A stretch of 64,000 nucleotides of DNA from Arthrobacter zhaoxinii. GTDB lineage: Bacteria > Actinomycetota > Actinomycetes > Actinomycetales > Micrococcaceae. The DNA lies in contig NZ_JANFLT010000005.1 of the NCBI RefSeq assembly GCF_024385505.1, forward strand, positions 186,001 to 250,000. Reading direction: 5' to 3'. Positions 44,528 through 55,745 of the stretch are shown here, in pieces. Position 1 is the stretch's first letter. The number at the start of each line of letters is the position of its first letter. A program made the position numbers and the translations under genes. Below the pieces are notes generated by a model that was given only the letters and a program-made list of their open reading frames with translations, was not told the DNA's origin and ran no database searches.

Positions 44528-45595
44528 ATGACCGAATCTTCAATGGAAATCGGCACCATACGGCTGGATAACCAGACCATAGTCTTTGACTCCACGGAAC
44601 ACATGGTCCAGTCGCTGGGTGCCAATGATGAGGCACTCAGAATCATTGAGACGGCCAATCCCGAAGTAAGCCTGATGGTGCGCGGAAACGAACTGTCGGT
44701 TTCCGGCCCGGCTGCCGAAGTGGAACAGACCGTACGCCTGATCAATGAGGTACGTGTGCTGGCCCGCAATTCCACCCGGGTGACACCGCAGGTCCTTGAG
44801 CAGCTGATCAGCATGCTCAAGGAACAGAGCACGCACCGCCCGTCGGATGTCCTCACCCAGAACATCCTGTCCACCCGCGGCAAGACCATTCGCCCCAAGA
44901 CCCTGAACCAGAAGAACTACGTGGATGCGATCGACCGCAACACCGTTGTCTTCGGCATCGGTCCGGCCGGCACCGGCAAGACGTACCTGGCCATGGCCAA
45001 GGCGGTCCAGGCGTTGCAGCAGAAGGAGGTCAACCGGATCATCCTCACGCGTCCCGCCGTGGAGGCGGGGGAGCGGCTCGGCTTCCTTCCCGGCACACTG
45101 AGCGACAAGATCGACCCGTACCTGCGTCCGCTCTACGACGCCCTTCACGACATGATGGACCCGGAGTCCATTCCGCGCCTGATGGCCGCGGGCACCATCG
45201 AGGTGGCCCCGCTGGCCTATATGCGCGGCCGGACCCTCAACGATGCCTTCATCATCCTCGACGAGGCCCAGAACACCACGCCCGAGCAGATGAAGATGTT
45301 CCTGACCCGCCTCGGCTTCGGCTCGAAGATGGTGGTCACCGGCGACGTCACCCAGGTGGACCTTCCGGGCGGCACCGCGTCCGGCCTGCGGATAGTCCAC
45401 GACATCCTGGGCGGGATTGACGACGTCGCCTTCTCCGAACTGCAGGCAGTGGACGTTGTGCGCCACCGCCTGGTCAGTGACATCGTCACCGCCTACAGCG
45501 AATGGGACGAGGTCCGCCGCAGCAGCGCCGTGCGGAACGACGGCGCCCGAAACGGAAACCGCTCCGGCGGGCACAGCAGGGAGGCCCGCTCATGA
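44528..45595 (+). CDS. PhoH-like ATPase
   Basis: The 355-residue protein has an N-terminal KH-like region and the PhoH ATPase core with Walker A GPAGTGKT (145-152), RPAVEAGERLGFLPGTL, the Walker B region FIILDEAQNTTPEQMKMFLTR and VTGDVTQVDLPGG. PhoH proteins are cytoplasmic P-loop ATPases tied to RNA metabolism, and the linked ybeY and era support a ribosome-related role. ATG at 44528 gives MTESSMEIG; a second ATG five codons later is possible. Its stop overlaps ybeY (ATGA). Confidence 0.93.
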   Translation: MTESSMEIGTIRLDNQTIVFDSTEHMVQSLGANDEALRIIETANPEVSLMVRGNELSVSGPAAEVEQTVRLINEVRVLARNSTRVTPQVLEQLISMLKEQSTHRPSDVLTQNILSTRGKTIRPKTLNQKNYVDAIDRNTVVFGIGPAGTGKTYLAMAKAVQALQQKEVNRIILTRPAVEAGERLGFLPGTLSDKIDPYLRPLYDALHDMMDPESIPRLMAAGTIEVAPLAYMRGRTLNDAFIILDEAQNTTPEQMKMFLTRLGFGSKMVVTGDVTQVDLPGGTASGLRIVHDILGGIDDVAFSELQAVDVVRHRLVSDIVTAYSEWDEVRRSSAVRNDGARNGNRSGGHSREARS

Positions 45596-46068
45596 GCGTC
45601 GAAGTAAACAACGAATCCAGTGCACCGGATGTCGACGAAGAGGAACTGGCCCGGCTGGGCCGGTACCTGCTGGACAGCCTCTACGTGCACCCGGAGGCAG
45701 ACCTGTCCATCATCTTGGTGGACGAGGACGCCATCGAGAAGCTGCACATCGAGTGGATGGACCTGCCCGGTCCGACGGATGTGCTGTCCTTTCCGATGGA
45801 CGAACTGCGTCCCGGCACCGCCGGACGCATCACGCCCGCCGGAGTGCTCGGCGACATTGTGCTCTGCCCGCAGGTCGCCGCACGCCAGGCCCGCGATGCC
45901 GGGCACGGCACGGATGAGGAGCTGCTGCTCCTGACCACCCACGGCGTCCTGCACCTGCTGGGCTACGACCACGCCGAGCCCGAAGAGGAGAAGGAAATGT
46001 TCGGACTCCAGCGCCGCCTTCTTTCCGCCTACCTGGGTAAACAGGCACCCAAGGAGACCCGAAGTTGA
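45592..46068 (+). CDS. ybeY: rRNA maturation endoribonuclease YbeY
   Basis: The 158-residue metalloprotein has the conserved THGVLHLLGYDHAEPEEE with three zinc-binding histidines (about 117, 121, 127). The preceding TDVLSFPMDE is the other signature. YbeY processes the 3' end of 16S rRNA and acts in ribosome quality control. It sits between phoH and the CNNM gene in the classic phoH-ybeY-era cluster, overlapping both by four bases. Confidence 0.95.
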   Translation: MSVEVNNESSAPDVDEEELARLGRYLLDSLYVHPEADLSIILVDEDAIEKLHIEWMDLPGPTDVLSFPMDELRPGTAGRITPAGVLGDIVLCPQVAARQARDAGHGTDEELLLLTTHGVLHLLGYDHAEPEEEKEMFGLQRRLLSAYLGKQAPKETRS

Positions 46069-47393
46069 GTATTGGCGTTCTCATCGTCATGGCCATGGCT
46101 TTCATGGTCCTGGCGGGCCTGCTCACCGCCGCGGAGTCCGCTTACGGCTACCTGCCCCGGCAGGACGCCGAAGCGCTGCTCCACGGCAAGGCAGGAGCCC
46201 CGCTGCGCCGCATCCTGGCGCATCCGGTTGCACATATGCACGCGCTGCGGTTCTGGCGTGTGTGGTTTGAAATGTCCATGGCCGTGTCCGTGGCGACCCT
46301 GTTCCAGCTGCTGCTGGACAACATCTGGCTGGCCGGCCTGCTCGCCACGGTGACCATGGCCGCGGTCGGCTTCGTCCTCGTGGGGGTCTCCCCGAGACAG
46401 ATCGGGCGCAAGCACGTTACCGCCGTCGTCGTCCTCACGGCCGGACTGGTCCGCGTGCTGCGGACCGTCCTGGGGCCGATCCCCGGCTGGCTCGTCCGCC
46501 TGGGCACCGCCGTCGCCCCCGGCACGCAGGGACCCGACGCCGCGTTCTTTACGGAAGAGGAATTCCGGGAACTGCTGGACCGTGCCTCCGACGCGGACAT
46601 GATCGAGGACACCGAGGCGGAACTGATCCACTCCGTCTTTGAACTCGGCGACACCAAGGTCCGCTCCGTCATGGTCCCGCGCACCGACATGGTGTGCATC
46701 GAAGCCGGCAGCACACTGCGCCAGGCCATGTCACTCTTCCTCCGCTCGGGCTATTCCCGCGTCCCGGTGATCGAGGACAGTGCGGACCATCTGGTGGGCA
46801 TCCTCTACCTGAAGGACGTCGCCGCGCAGATTCACAGTGACCCGGAGCGCGCCTCCGTGCAGAAGGTCGAGGATTATGCCCGCGGCGTCCGCTACGTCCC
46901 CGAATCCAAGGCGGTGAGCGAGCTGCTGCAGGAGCTGCAGCGCGAGTCCACCCATGTGGCGATCGTCATTGACGAATACGGCGGAACAGCCGGCCTGGTG
47001 ACGCTGGAGGACCTGATCGAGGAAATCGTCGGAGAAATTGTCGATGAGTACGATTCGGAGCGTCCCGAGATCGAAGGCCTCGGCGACGGCCGCTACCGCG
47101 TCAGCTCCAAGACCGGCATCGACGACCTCGGTGAGCTGTTCGACGTCGAACTGGAGGATGATGAAGTGGACACGGTGGGCGGCCTCCTGGCCAAGGCCCT
47201 GGGCCGCGTCCCCATCGTCGGCAGCGAAGTAGTGGTCGAAGGCATCGCCCTGCACGCCGAACGGCTCGAGGGACGGCGCAACCGCGTCTCCCACGTGCTG
47301 GCCTGGAAGACCGAAAAAGAAGAATTCAGCGACGAGGGCAGAAACACTTCCCCGCGCACCCGCTCTACAGAATTGGTACCCCGTAATGACTGA
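46065..47393 (+). CDS. CNNM/CorC-family (HlyC-like) membrane protein with CBS domains
   Basis: The 442-residue protein has an N-terminal DUF21/CNNM transmembrane domain (three to four helices up to about 130), a CBS pair (VMVPRTDMVCIEAGSTLRQAMSLF to HVAIVIDEYGGTAGLVTLEDLIEE) and a CorC/HlyC C-terminal domain. CNNM proteins act in magnesium or cobalt export and resistance; the hemolysin name is historical. TTG at 46065 overlaps the ybeY stop, so translation is probably coupled. It overlaps era by eight bases. Confidence 0.92.
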   Translation: MSIGVLIVMAMAFMVLAGLLTAAESAYGYLPRQDAEALLHGKAGAPLRRILAHPVAHMHALRFWRVWFEMSMAVSVATLFQLLLDNIWLAGLLATVTMAAVGFVLVGVSPRQIGRKHVTAVVVLTAGLVRVLRTVLGPIPGWLVRLGTAVAPGTQGPDAAFFTEEEFRELLDRASDADMIEDTEAELIHSVFELGDTKVRSVMVPRTDMVCIEAGSTLRQAMSLFLRSGYSRVPVIEDSADHLVGILYLKDVAAQIHSDPERASVQKVEDYARGVRYVPESKAVSELLQELQRESTHVAIVIDEYGGTAGLVTLEDLIEEIVGEIVDEYDSERPEIEGLGDGRYRVSSKTGIDDLGELFDVELEDDEVDTVGGLLAKALGRVPIVGSEVVVEGIALHAERLEGRRNRVSHVLAWKTEKEEFSDEGRNTSPRTRSTELVPRND

Positions 47394-48315
47394 ACCGCAG
47401 TTCCGCGCAGGCTTCGTTTCCCTGGTGGGCCGGCCCAACGCCGGCAAGTCCACCCTGACCAACGCCCTGGTCGGTTCCAAGGTGGCCATCACCTCCGCCA
47501 AGCCGCAGACGACGCGGCACACCATCCGCGGCATCGTCCACCGCGAGGATTCCCAGCTGATCCTCGTGGATACCCCGGGCCTGCACCGCCCGCGCACCCT
47601 GCTGGGGCAGCGGCTGAACGACCTGGTCGCGGACACCCTGGCCGAGGTGGACGCGATCGGCTTCTGCCTGCCGGCGAACGAAGCCGTGGGCCCCGGCGAC
47701 CGCTACATTGCGGCTCAGCTCGCCGCCTTGAAGCGGACCCCCGTCATCGCGTTGGTCACAAAAACCGACCTCGTGGACCGTGCCGCGCTGGCCAAGCAGT
47801 TGATGTCCGTCACTGCGCTGGGCAACGATGTGCTGGGCGAGGAGGGCTGGGCCGACGTCGTTCCGGTATCGGCTGCGGACGGATTCCAGGTGGATACCGT
47901 GTCGGACGTCCTGGTCAGCCACATGCCCGCCTCCCCGCCCCTGTACCCGGACGGCGAACTGACCGACGAGCCGGAAGCGGTGATGGTCGCGGAGCTGGTC
48001 CGCGAAGCAGCCCTGGAGGGCGTCCGCGACGAGCTGCCCCACTCCCTGGCCGTGGTGGTGGAGGAAATCGTGCCCCGCGAGGGCCGCAGCGAAGAAAATC
48101 CGCTTCTAGACGTCCGGGTCAACCTGTACGTGGAGCGCTCCTCGCAGAAGGCTATTATTATTGGCCGCGGCGGGTCCCGGCTGCGCGATGTCGGCACCAC
48201 CGCACGGCGCGGCATCGAGGCGCTGCTGGGCACCAAGGTGTACCTCGACCTGCACGTAAAGATCGCGAAGGACTGGCAGCGGGATCCCAAGCAGCTCGTC
48301 AAGCTCGGGTTCTAG
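47386..48315 (+). CDS. era: GTPase Era
   Basis: The 309-residue GTPase has GRPNAGKS (15-22, G1), the T-containing TTRHTIRGI, DTPGLHRPR (G3), TKTDLVD (G4), and a C-terminal KH domain with IIIGRGGSRLRDVGTTARRG. Era binds the 3' end of 16S rRNA and supports 30S assembly. It is the last gene of the phoH-ybeY-CNNM-era cluster; the ATG at 47386 lies inside the end of the CNNM gene. Confidence 0.97.
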   Translation: MTEPQFRAGFVSLVGRPNAGKSTLTNALVGSKVAITSAKPQTTRHTIRGIVHREDSQLILVDTPGLHRPRTLLGQRLNDLVADTLAEVDAIGFCLPANEAVGPGDRYIAAQLAALKRTPVIALVTKTDLVDRAALAKQLMSVTALGNDVLGEEGWADVVPVSAADGFQVDTVSDVLVSHMPASPPLYPDGELTDEPEAVMVAELVREAALEGVRDELPHSLAVVVEEIVPREGRSEENPLLDVRVNLYVERSSQKAIIIGRGGSRLRDVGTTARRGIEALLGTKVYLDLHVKIAKDWQRDPKQLVKLGF

Positions 48316-48405
48316 TCCGGCGGGCTCCGCTCCCGGATCCACAGGAGCTGCCCGTACACTGTGAAACATTCGTTTGAGCTTTTTGATTCGTGAAGGGGAC
48401 CGGCC

Positions 48406-49929
48406 ATGTCATCTCGCCGTGCCGCAACGGGCGGCGGCCCCTTGGAAAAACCGACTACCGGTCCGGGTTCAACCGAACCCGGCGGCAGGCACCTCTCCAG
48501 CGGGGCTTCCTCCGGCCACCCGCTGCTGAAGGGCATCGCCGCCGTCCTCGCCCTGGTGCTCGTGGGCGGGGTGGTTTTCGGCGCCGTCCAGCTGCTGCGG
48601 CTCCGGGGCAACTTCGATACCCAGCCCCTGAACCTCGGCTCCGACGACACTCCGGTGGAGCAGGTGGACGTCAACACGGATCCGCTGCAGATCCTGGTCC
48701 TGGGCACTGACCAGCGCGACGGCCAGGACTCGAACAACTCCGACGTGATGATGCTGGTGAATCTCTCTGCGGACCGCTCAAACGTCACCGTGACCAGCTT
48801 CCCCCGCGACCTGCTGGTCCCGCTGCCGGCATGCAAGGATCCCGAAACCGGCACGGTCTATGACGCCATGGACCTGGGTCAGCTCAACGGCGCGCTGGGC
48901 AACGGCGGCCCCGGCTGCACCGTTGCTGCCATCAATAACGTCACCGGCCTGTCGATCGACCACTTCATGATGGCCGACTTCGATGCCGTGAAGGAACTGT
49001 CCAATACCCTCGGCGGCGTGGAGGTCTGCGTCAACCAGCCCGTGAACGATCCGCTGTCCGGCCTGAATATCCCCGCCGGGGTCAGCAGCGTCAAGGGCGA
49101 CCAGGCCCTCGCGTTCCTGCGGACCCGGCACGGCTTCGGCAACGGCGGCGACGAAGGCCGCATCCGGGCCCAGCAAAGCTTCCTCGCCTCCATGGTCCGC
49201 AAGGTCAAGGACGAAGGAACGCTGAACAACCTGCCCAAGCTGTATTCGATTGCCGAGACCGTCACGAAGAACCTGACGGTGGACGACGAGCTCGCGAACA
49301 TCCCCGACCTGGTGTCCCTGGCCACCCGGTTGAAGGACGTGGACCTCGGCAACGTCGCTTTCGTCACCGTTCCGGTCATGCCCTATGAATATGACCCCAA
49401 CCGGCTGGTGCTCGACGAAGCCAAGGCCCAGCCGCTGTTTGATGCGCTGGTCTCGGATAAGGGCATCACCTCGGCCGCAACGCCGTCCCCGGAGCCCTCG
49501 GCTTCCGCCGCAGCCGGAACTCCGGCGGCCCCGGAGCCCGAAGAGCCTGCCGTTCCTGCCGTCGACCCCGCCGGTGTTCCGGTGACCCTGGTCAACGCAT
49601 CGGGCACCGCCGGCCGGGATGCGAAGGTTCTGGCGTACCTGAAGTCCAAGGGCTTCGTCCAGGCCCTTGCCGGCGGAGCCGCTCCCGCCGAGAGCCCTGC
49701 CACGCAGGTTTTCTTCGGCTACGGCTATGAAGAGATGGCCCTGGAAGTCGCCCGGACCCTGAACATCCCGGATGTGCAGGTAGTGCTCAGCGCTGCCTCC
49801 ACGGGAGTGTCCGTGCAGATCGGTGCGGACTTCGCCAGCGGCTCCACCATGGGAGACCTGGGGGATCTGGGCGACCTCGACGGACAGACCGCAGCCCAGG
49901 TTACGTGCCAGTCGGCGTTTGGGAACTAG
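48406..49929 (+). CDS. LytR-CpsA-Psr (LCP) family wall-polymer ligase with LytR_C domain
   Basis: The 507-residue protein has a cytoplasmic N-terminus of about 45 residues, one membrane segment (about 46-65), then the LCP domain with LVLGTDQRDGQDSNNSDVMML, TVTSFPRDLLVPLP and DQALAFLRTRHG, where the charged residues bind the lipid phosphate. A LytR_C domain of about 90 residues sits at the C-terminus (VTLVNASGTAGRDAKVLAYL). LCP enzymes attach teichoic-type polymers or arabinogalactan to peptidoglycan outside the membrane. It is a single gene between era and leuA. Confidence 0.92.
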   Translation: MSSRRAATGGGPLEKPTTGPGSTEPGGRHLSSGASSGHPLLKGIAAVLALVLVGGVVFGAVQLLRLRGNFDTQPLNLGSDDTPVEQVDVNTDPLQILVLGTDQRDGQDSNNSDVMMLVNLSADRSNVTVTSFPRDLLVPLPACKDPETGTVYDAMDLGQLNGALGNGGPGCTVAAINNVTGLSIDHFMMADFDAVKELSNTLGGVEVCVNQPVNDPLSGLNIPAGVSSVKGDQALAFLRTRHGFGNGGDEGRIRAQQSFLASMVRKVKDEGTLNNLPKLYSIAETVTKNLTVDDELANIPDLVSLATRLKDVDLGNVAFVTVPVMPYEYDPNRLVLDEAKAQPLFDALVSDKGITSAATPSPEPSASAAAGTPAAPEPEEPAVPAVDPAGVPVTLVNASGTAGRDAKVLAYLKSKGFVQALAGGAAPAESPATQVFFGYGYEEMALEVARTLNIPDVQVVLSAASTGVSVQIGADFASGSTMGDLGDLGDLDGQTAAQVTCQSAFGN

Positions 49930-49957
49930 CACTTCAGAAACCTGGACGGCTGCGTGT

Positions 49958-49963
49958 TAGTCT
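49958..49963 (+). promoter_or_regulatory. Candidate -10 box of the leuA leader transcript
   Basis: TAGTCT fits TANNNT and would place transcription start at the GTG of the leader peptide (49970), with the same six-base gap as the box before the leuS leader. No clear -35 is visible. Confidence 0.45.
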
Positions 49964-49969
49964 GATCAC

Positions 49970-50029
49970 GTGCACGCAGAGATCCTTCTCCTTAGCTGCC
50001 GCGGCGAGGCCACACAAGCACCTGCTTAG
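49970..50029 (+). CDS. Leucine leader peptide of leuA (19 codons)
   Basis: A short frame from GTG at 49970 to TAG at 50027, reading MHAEILLLSCRGEATQAPA, with the run CTT CTC CTT of three leucine codons before serine. It lies about 75 bases before leuA. The three Leu codons, the short frame and the stem formed by 49999-50009 and 50036-50046 match leader-peptide attenuation, a mechanism known for leuA in actinobacteria. The GTG start is inferred from the -10 spacing. Confidence 0.7.
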   Translation: MHAEILLLSCRGEATQAPA

Positions 50030-50046
50030 GCCGCCCCTCGCTGCGG
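49999..50046 (+). promoter_or_regulatory. leuA leader stem, candidate attenuator
   Basis: CCGCGGCGAGG (49999-50009) pairs with CCTCGCTGCGG (50036-50046), an 11-bp stem with one G-U pair, and the leader peptide runs into its left arm. A T-run after it is weak, so it may act as antiterminator or as a Rho- or translation-linked switch. Confidence 0.45.
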
Positions 50047-50078
50047 AGTCTGTGTTGCCCGGCCACCATTTCTGATGA

Positions 50079-51848
<1,770 letters not shown>

Positions 51849-51850
51849 GG

Positions 51851-51900
51851 ACGCCGGGGGCACGCCGGACGGCTGCGGTCGGCCGGACGTGCCCCGGCGT
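51851..51900. terminator. GC-rich hairpin between leuA and recO
   Basis: ACGCCGGGGGCACG and CGTGCCCCGGCGT pair with a one-base bulge across the gap. No T-run follows. It may end leuA transcription or simply be a structured spacer before recO. Confidence 0.4.
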
Positions 51901-51915
51901 GGGAAAATAGCTTCT

Positions 51916-52665
51916 GTGGCCAAATCCTTTGCATCCCGCACCTACCGGGATGACGCGGTTGTCCTGCGCACCCACAAGCTGGGCGAAGCGGACCGCATCC
52001 TCGTCCTGCTGACCCGTGAGCACGGGCAGGTCCGTGCCGTGGCCAAGGGCGTCCGCCGCACCTCGAGCAAGTTCGGTGCCCGGCTGGAACCGTTCATGGT
52101 GGCAGAGCTGTTGCTCTCCCACGGCCGGAACCTGGACATCGTGACCCAGGCCCAGACCAAGGGTGCCTACGGGCACGGCATCGCTGCGGATTACGCCCGC
52201 TACACCGCTGCGGCTGCCATTGCCGAAACCGCGGAGCGCCTGACCGACATTGACGGCGAATCCGCGAAAGCCCATTACCAGCTGGTGATCGGCGCCTTCG
52301 CGGCGCTCAGCCGGGGCCTGCACGCGCCGGAACTCATCCTGGATTCCTACCTGCTGCGCGCCCTGGCGACGGCCGGGTGGGCGCCGAGTTTCACCGACTG
52401 TGCCCGCTGCGGTGCCCCGGGTCCGCACACCGCGTTTTCCGCTCCTCTGGGCGGAGCGGTCTGCCCTGTCTGCCGTCCGCCCGGTTCGGCCTCGCCGTCA
52501 CCGGAAACCATGACGCTGCTGGCCGCGCTGCTCACCGGTGACTGGGCTACCGCGGACGAGTCGGGTCCGCAGCCGCGGCACGAATCCGCCGGCCTGGTGG
52601 CCGGATATCTTCAGTGGCACCTGGAACGGGTGCTGCGGTCCCTTCAACATGTGGAGCGTGTCTGA
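51916..52665 (+). CDS. recO: DNA repair protein RecO
   Basis: The 249-residue protein has the N-terminal OB fold ([43 protein letters not shown]) and the C-terminal helical domain with a zinc site CARCG and CPVCR. RecO loads RecA at gaps with RecR and RecF. GTG at 51916 gives the standard [17 protein letters not shown] start; longer starts have no family support. It ends 42 bases before the chosen uppS start. Confidence 0.93.
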   Translation: MAKSFASRTYRDDAVVLRTHKLGEADRILVLLTREHGQVRAVAKGVRRTSSKFGARLEPFMVAELLLSHGRNLDIVTQAQTKGAYGHGIAADYARYTAAAAIAETAERLTDIDGESAKAHYQLVIGAFAALSRGLHAPELILDSYLLRALATAGWAPSFTDCARCGAPGPHTAFSAPLGGAVCPVCRPPGSASPSPETMTLLAALLTGDWATADESGPQPRHESAGLVAGYLQWHLERVLRSLQHVERV

Positions 52666-52706
52666 CCTTGCGTTCGAAAACCCCGACTGCCAGGCAGGCA
52701 GGACCC

Positions 52707-53564
52707 GTGAGCCTGCCCGCACCGCACCCCTCCGGCGCGGTTCCGCCGCCGGTTCCGGCCGAACTGGTGCCCGCCCACGTGGCAATCGTGATGGACGGCA
52801 ACGGCCGCTGGGCGAACCAGCGCGGCCTGCCCCGGACCGAGGGGCACCGCGCCGGCGAAGCGGCGCTGCTGGACGTGATGGCCGGCGCCATCGAGATGGG
52901 CATCCGCCATGTCTCCGTCTACGCGTTTTCCACCGAAAACTGGAAACGCTCTCCGGAAGAAGTCCGTTTCCTCATGGGCTTCAGCCGGGATGTCCTGCGC
53001 CGGCAGCGGGACCAGCTCAACGAGTGGGGTGTACGGATCCGCTGGTCCGGCCGCCGCCCCCGGCTGTGGCAGAGCGTGGTGCGGGAACTGGAGATTGCGG
53101 AAGACGAAACCCGCGGCAACACGGTGTGCACGCTGAATATGTGCGTCAACTACGGCGGACGGGCCGAAATTGCCGACGCCGTCTCCGCGATTGCCGCCGA
53201 TGTCCAGAAGGGCAGGCTGCGGCCGGGCTCCATTTCCGAGAAGACCATCCAGAAGTACCTGGATGAACCGGACCTGCCGGACGTGGACCTGTTCCTCCGC
53301 ACCTCCGGGGAGCAGCGGTTCTCCAACTTCATGCTCTGGCAGTCCGCGTACGCGGAGATGGTCTTTATGGATACCCTCTGGCCGGACGTGGACCGGCGGA
53401 CCCTGTGGGAAGCGGTGGAGATCTACGCCCGCCGGGACCGCAGGTACGGCGGCGCCGTGGACAAAGCCGCCGACAAAGCCGTGGACAAAGCTGCGGGCAG
53501 TGCGGTCGCCGGAGCCGGACCGGCCGAAGACGCCGGCACGGCCGGGGTCAGCACGGGAGCATAA
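52707..53564 (+). CDS. uppS: Isoprenyl (undecaprenyl/decaprenyl) diphosphate synthase
   Basis: The cis-prenyltransferase has the signature [20 protein letters not shown] with the catalytic Asp of [55 protein letters not shown] and TLWPDVD. It makes the C50/C55 lipid carrier for cell wall precursors. The start is uncertain: GTG at 52707 has CAGGCAGGA upstream, and an in-frame TTG at 52668 adds 13 residues. The last 40 residues form a repetitive charged Ala/Lys/Asp tail ([13 protein letters not shown]). It overlaps the convergent hydrolase by 17 bases. Confidence 0.93.
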   Translation: MSLPAPHPSGAVPPPVPAELVPAHVAIVMDGNGRWANQRGLPRTEGHRAGEAALLDVMAGAIEMGIRHVSVYAFSTENWKRSPEEVRFLMGFSRDVLRRQRDQLNEWGVRIRWSGRRPRLWQSVVRELEIAEDETRGNTVCTLNMCVNYGGRAEIADAVSAIAADVQKGRLRPGSISEKTIQKYLDEPDLPDVDLFLRTSGEQRFSNFMLWQSAYAEMVFMDTLWPDVDRRTLWEAVEIYARRDRRYGGAVDKAADKAVDKAAGSAVAGAGPAEDAGTAGVSTGA

Positions 53565-54546
53565 ACGCCCGGGCCCACCGCCGGATTCCCGCGTAGACCC
53601 GGGCCCGGACCGGCAGCGCCGAAAGCAGGGTGTCATGCAGGGCGCCCTCAAACCGGTACACGGTGACCTCGGGGCCCAGCAGGACACCGCGCTGGACCAT
53701 CAGGAACACGTCCAGCACGCTGTCGGTACGCAGCATCAATGGATTCCATGTGGGGGAAATGGTGGATGCCGCGGAAGCCAGCAGCAGTACCGGCACCCGT
53801 ATGTCCAGGCCCCGCGCCACCCGTGCATGGCCTGCCAGCACAGCCTTGATCCAGCCGGCCCGGACCGGGAAGCTGAACGGCGGACGCCACTGCGGATCAA
53901 CGTCCCATGCGCCGTCCATGGTTGAACTGATACTCCGGAAATAGAAACCGAATTCCGGAATCTTCAGCCGCGTCAGGGGCCGCCGGCGGGCCACAGGCTC
54001 CAGCAGCCCGTTGGTGGCGAAGCGGAGCATGGCACTGCCGCTCAGTTCCAGCCAGGGGCTGTTCAGGATGAGCGCCTGCAGTCGGTCGGGAAAACGGTCG
54101 GCCCAGAGCGCGGCGACCAGTCCTCCCGTTGAGTGCGCCATCAGCGTCAGGCGCATGCCGGCGTCGTACCGCTCCCGGACGTCTTTTTCCATGGCCTCCA
54201 GCGCGGCCTCGATATCGGCGTCGTACTCCGCCAGATCGGTCACGTAGCCCTCCGACTGGCCGGGGCGCAGGCTCCGCCCGTACTTCCGCAGGTCCAAGGC
54301 ATAGAAGGCGACGCCCTGCCCGGCCCAGAACCGCGCCAGATCCGCCTGGAAGAAATAGTCGCTCCAGCCGTGCAGGTACAGGACGGCGTCGACCCTGCCG
54401 GCGGACGGGACCGGGGGAACAGGGGGAAGGTGGGAGACCAGGGTGGCGACCACCGGGCCTTCGTCGTCGACCCCCAGGTCGAGGGTGAGGCTGCGGAAAT
54501 CCTCGCCTAGAACGTCCGGTTTCCAGGTGGGGAGTTCGTGCTGCAT
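53548..54546 (-). CDS. Alpha/beta hydrolase, serine-lipase-like (S33/hydrolase_4 type)
   Basis: The 332-residue protein has the nucleophile elbow [19 protein letters not shown] and earlier [11 protein letters not shown] as the oxyanion strand, with [16 protein letters not shown] following. The fold resembles monoacylglycerol lipases and lysophospholipases. There is no signal peptide. It overlaps uppS in a tail-to-tail way and diverges from pyrD. Substrate unknown. Confidence 0.85.
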   Translation of the reverse strand: MQHELPTWKPDVLGEDFRSLTLDLGVDDEGPVVATLVSHLPPVPPVPSAGRVDAVLYLHGWSDYFFQADLARFWAGQGVAFYALDLRKYGRSLRPGQSEGYVTDLAEYDADIEAALEAMEKDVRERYDAGMRLTLMAHSTGGLVAALWADRFPDRLQALILNSPWLELSGSAMLRFATNGLLEPVARRRPLTRLKIPEFGFYFRSISSTMDGAWDVDPQWRPPFSFPVRAGWIKAVLAGHARVARGLDIRVPVLLLASAASTISPTWNPLMLRTDSVLDVFLMVQRGVLLGPEVTVYRFEGALHDTLLSALPVRARVYAGIRRWARAFMLPC

Positions 54547-54625
54547 GCCTTTGACAATAGTCGACCGGCCGCCGGTTTAGCTCCGGGGGTTTGGCACGTG
54601 GTGCCGGTTCTGGAATCTTTGAGCT

Positions 54626-55696
54626 ATGCGCATTTATCCCACCTTCTTCCGGCTGGTGTTTTCCGGCATGGACCCCGAACTGGCACACCGGATCGGCTTT
54701 GTGCTGATCCGCGCCGCGGCCCGAACCCCGGCGGGCCCGGTGATGCGCCGCCTGATGCGCCCTGCCCCGTCCCTGCGGACCGAAGCACTGGGACTGACGT
54801 TTCCGTCGCCGTTCGGACTGGCGGCGGGATTCGACAAGGAGGGTTCGGGCATTGCGGCCCTGAGCAACCTGGGCTTCGGGCACGTGGAGGTGGGTACCGT
54901 GACCGCCAAGGCCCAGCCCGGCAACCCGAAGCCGCGGCTGTTCCGTCTGGTCGAGGACCGGGCCGTGATCAACCGGATGGGATTCAACAACGACGGCGCC
55001 CCCGCCGTGGCGCCCCGCCTGGACAAGGCACGGAAGTCGCTGGCAAGGGCTTTCGGGACGCCGCGGCCGGTGATCGGCATCAATATCGGCAAAACCAAGA
55101 CGGTTGATCTCGCGGACGCCGTTGACGATTATCTTTCCAGCGCCCGGGAGCTGGCACCGCATGCCGATTACCTGGCGGTGAACGTGAGCTCGCCCAACAC
55201 GCCCGGGCTCCGGCTGCTGCAGGACATTTCCACCCTGCGGCCGCTGCTGGCCCGGGTGGGCAGCGCGGCGGACGAGGCCGCCGGCCGGCATGTCCCGCTG
55301 CTGGTCAAGATTGCCCCGGACCTCACGGATGCGGACATCGACGACGTCGCGGAGCTGGCCCGCTCGCTTCAGCTGGAGGGAGTGATTGCCACGAATACCA
55401 CCGTCACCCGGGAAAACCTGGTCACTGACCCGGAACGGGTCATTGCCTGCGGCGTCGGCGGGCTGAGCGGCGCGCCGCTGAAGAAACGGTCCCTCGAAGT
55501 GCTGCGGCGGCTCCGCACCGGGCTGGGGGAGGACGGCCCGGCCATCATTTCCGTCGGGGGAGTGGAAACGGCAGCCGATGTCCAGGAGCGTCTGGACGCC
55601 GGCGCGGCCCTGGTCCAGGGATACACCGCGTTCCTCTACGAGGGACCCTTCTGGGCGGCGCGGATCAACCGGGGCCTGGCACGGAACCGCTCTTAA
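54626..55696 (+). CDS. pyrD: Quinone-dependent dihydroorotate dehydrogenase (class 2)
   Basis: The 356-residue FMN enzyme has [60 protein letters not shown] (class 2 with Ser as base), and the phosphate site [19 protein letters not shown]. It oxidises dihydroorotate to orotate in pyrimidine synthesis and passes electrons to the membrane quinone pool. The N-terminal [15 protein letters not shown] helix is the quinone-side extension. ATG at 54626. A terminator hairpin follows. Confidence 0.96.
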   Translation: MRIYPTFFRLVFSGMDPELAHRIGFVLIRAAARTPAGPVMRRLMRPAPSLRTEALGLTFPSPFGLAAGFDKEGSGIAALSNLGFGHVEVGTVTAKAQPGNPKPRLFRLVEDRAVINRMGFNNDGAPAVAPRLDKARKSLARAFGTPRPVIGINIGKTKTVDLADAVDDYLSSARELAPHADYLAVNVSSPNTPGLRLLQDISTLRPLLARVGSAADEAAGRHVPLLVKIAPDLTDADIDDVAELARSLQLEGVIATNTTVTRENLVTDPERVIACGVGGLSGAPLKKRSLEVLRRLRTGLGEDGPAIISVGGVETAADVQERLDAGAALVQGYTAFLYEGPFWAARINRGLARNRS

Positions 55697-55700
55697 GCAA

Positions 55701-55732
55701 AAAGAAGGGCCGCCGGAGGGCGGCCCTTCTTT
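55701..55732. terminator. Bidirectional terminator between pyrD and the DUF3043 gene
   Basis: AAAGAAGGGCCGCC and GGCGGCCCTTCTTT form a perfect 14-bp stem with loop GGAG. It ends T-rich on both strands and can serve the two convergent genes. Confidence 0.9.
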
Positions 55733-55745
55733 GCGTGGAAAAGAA

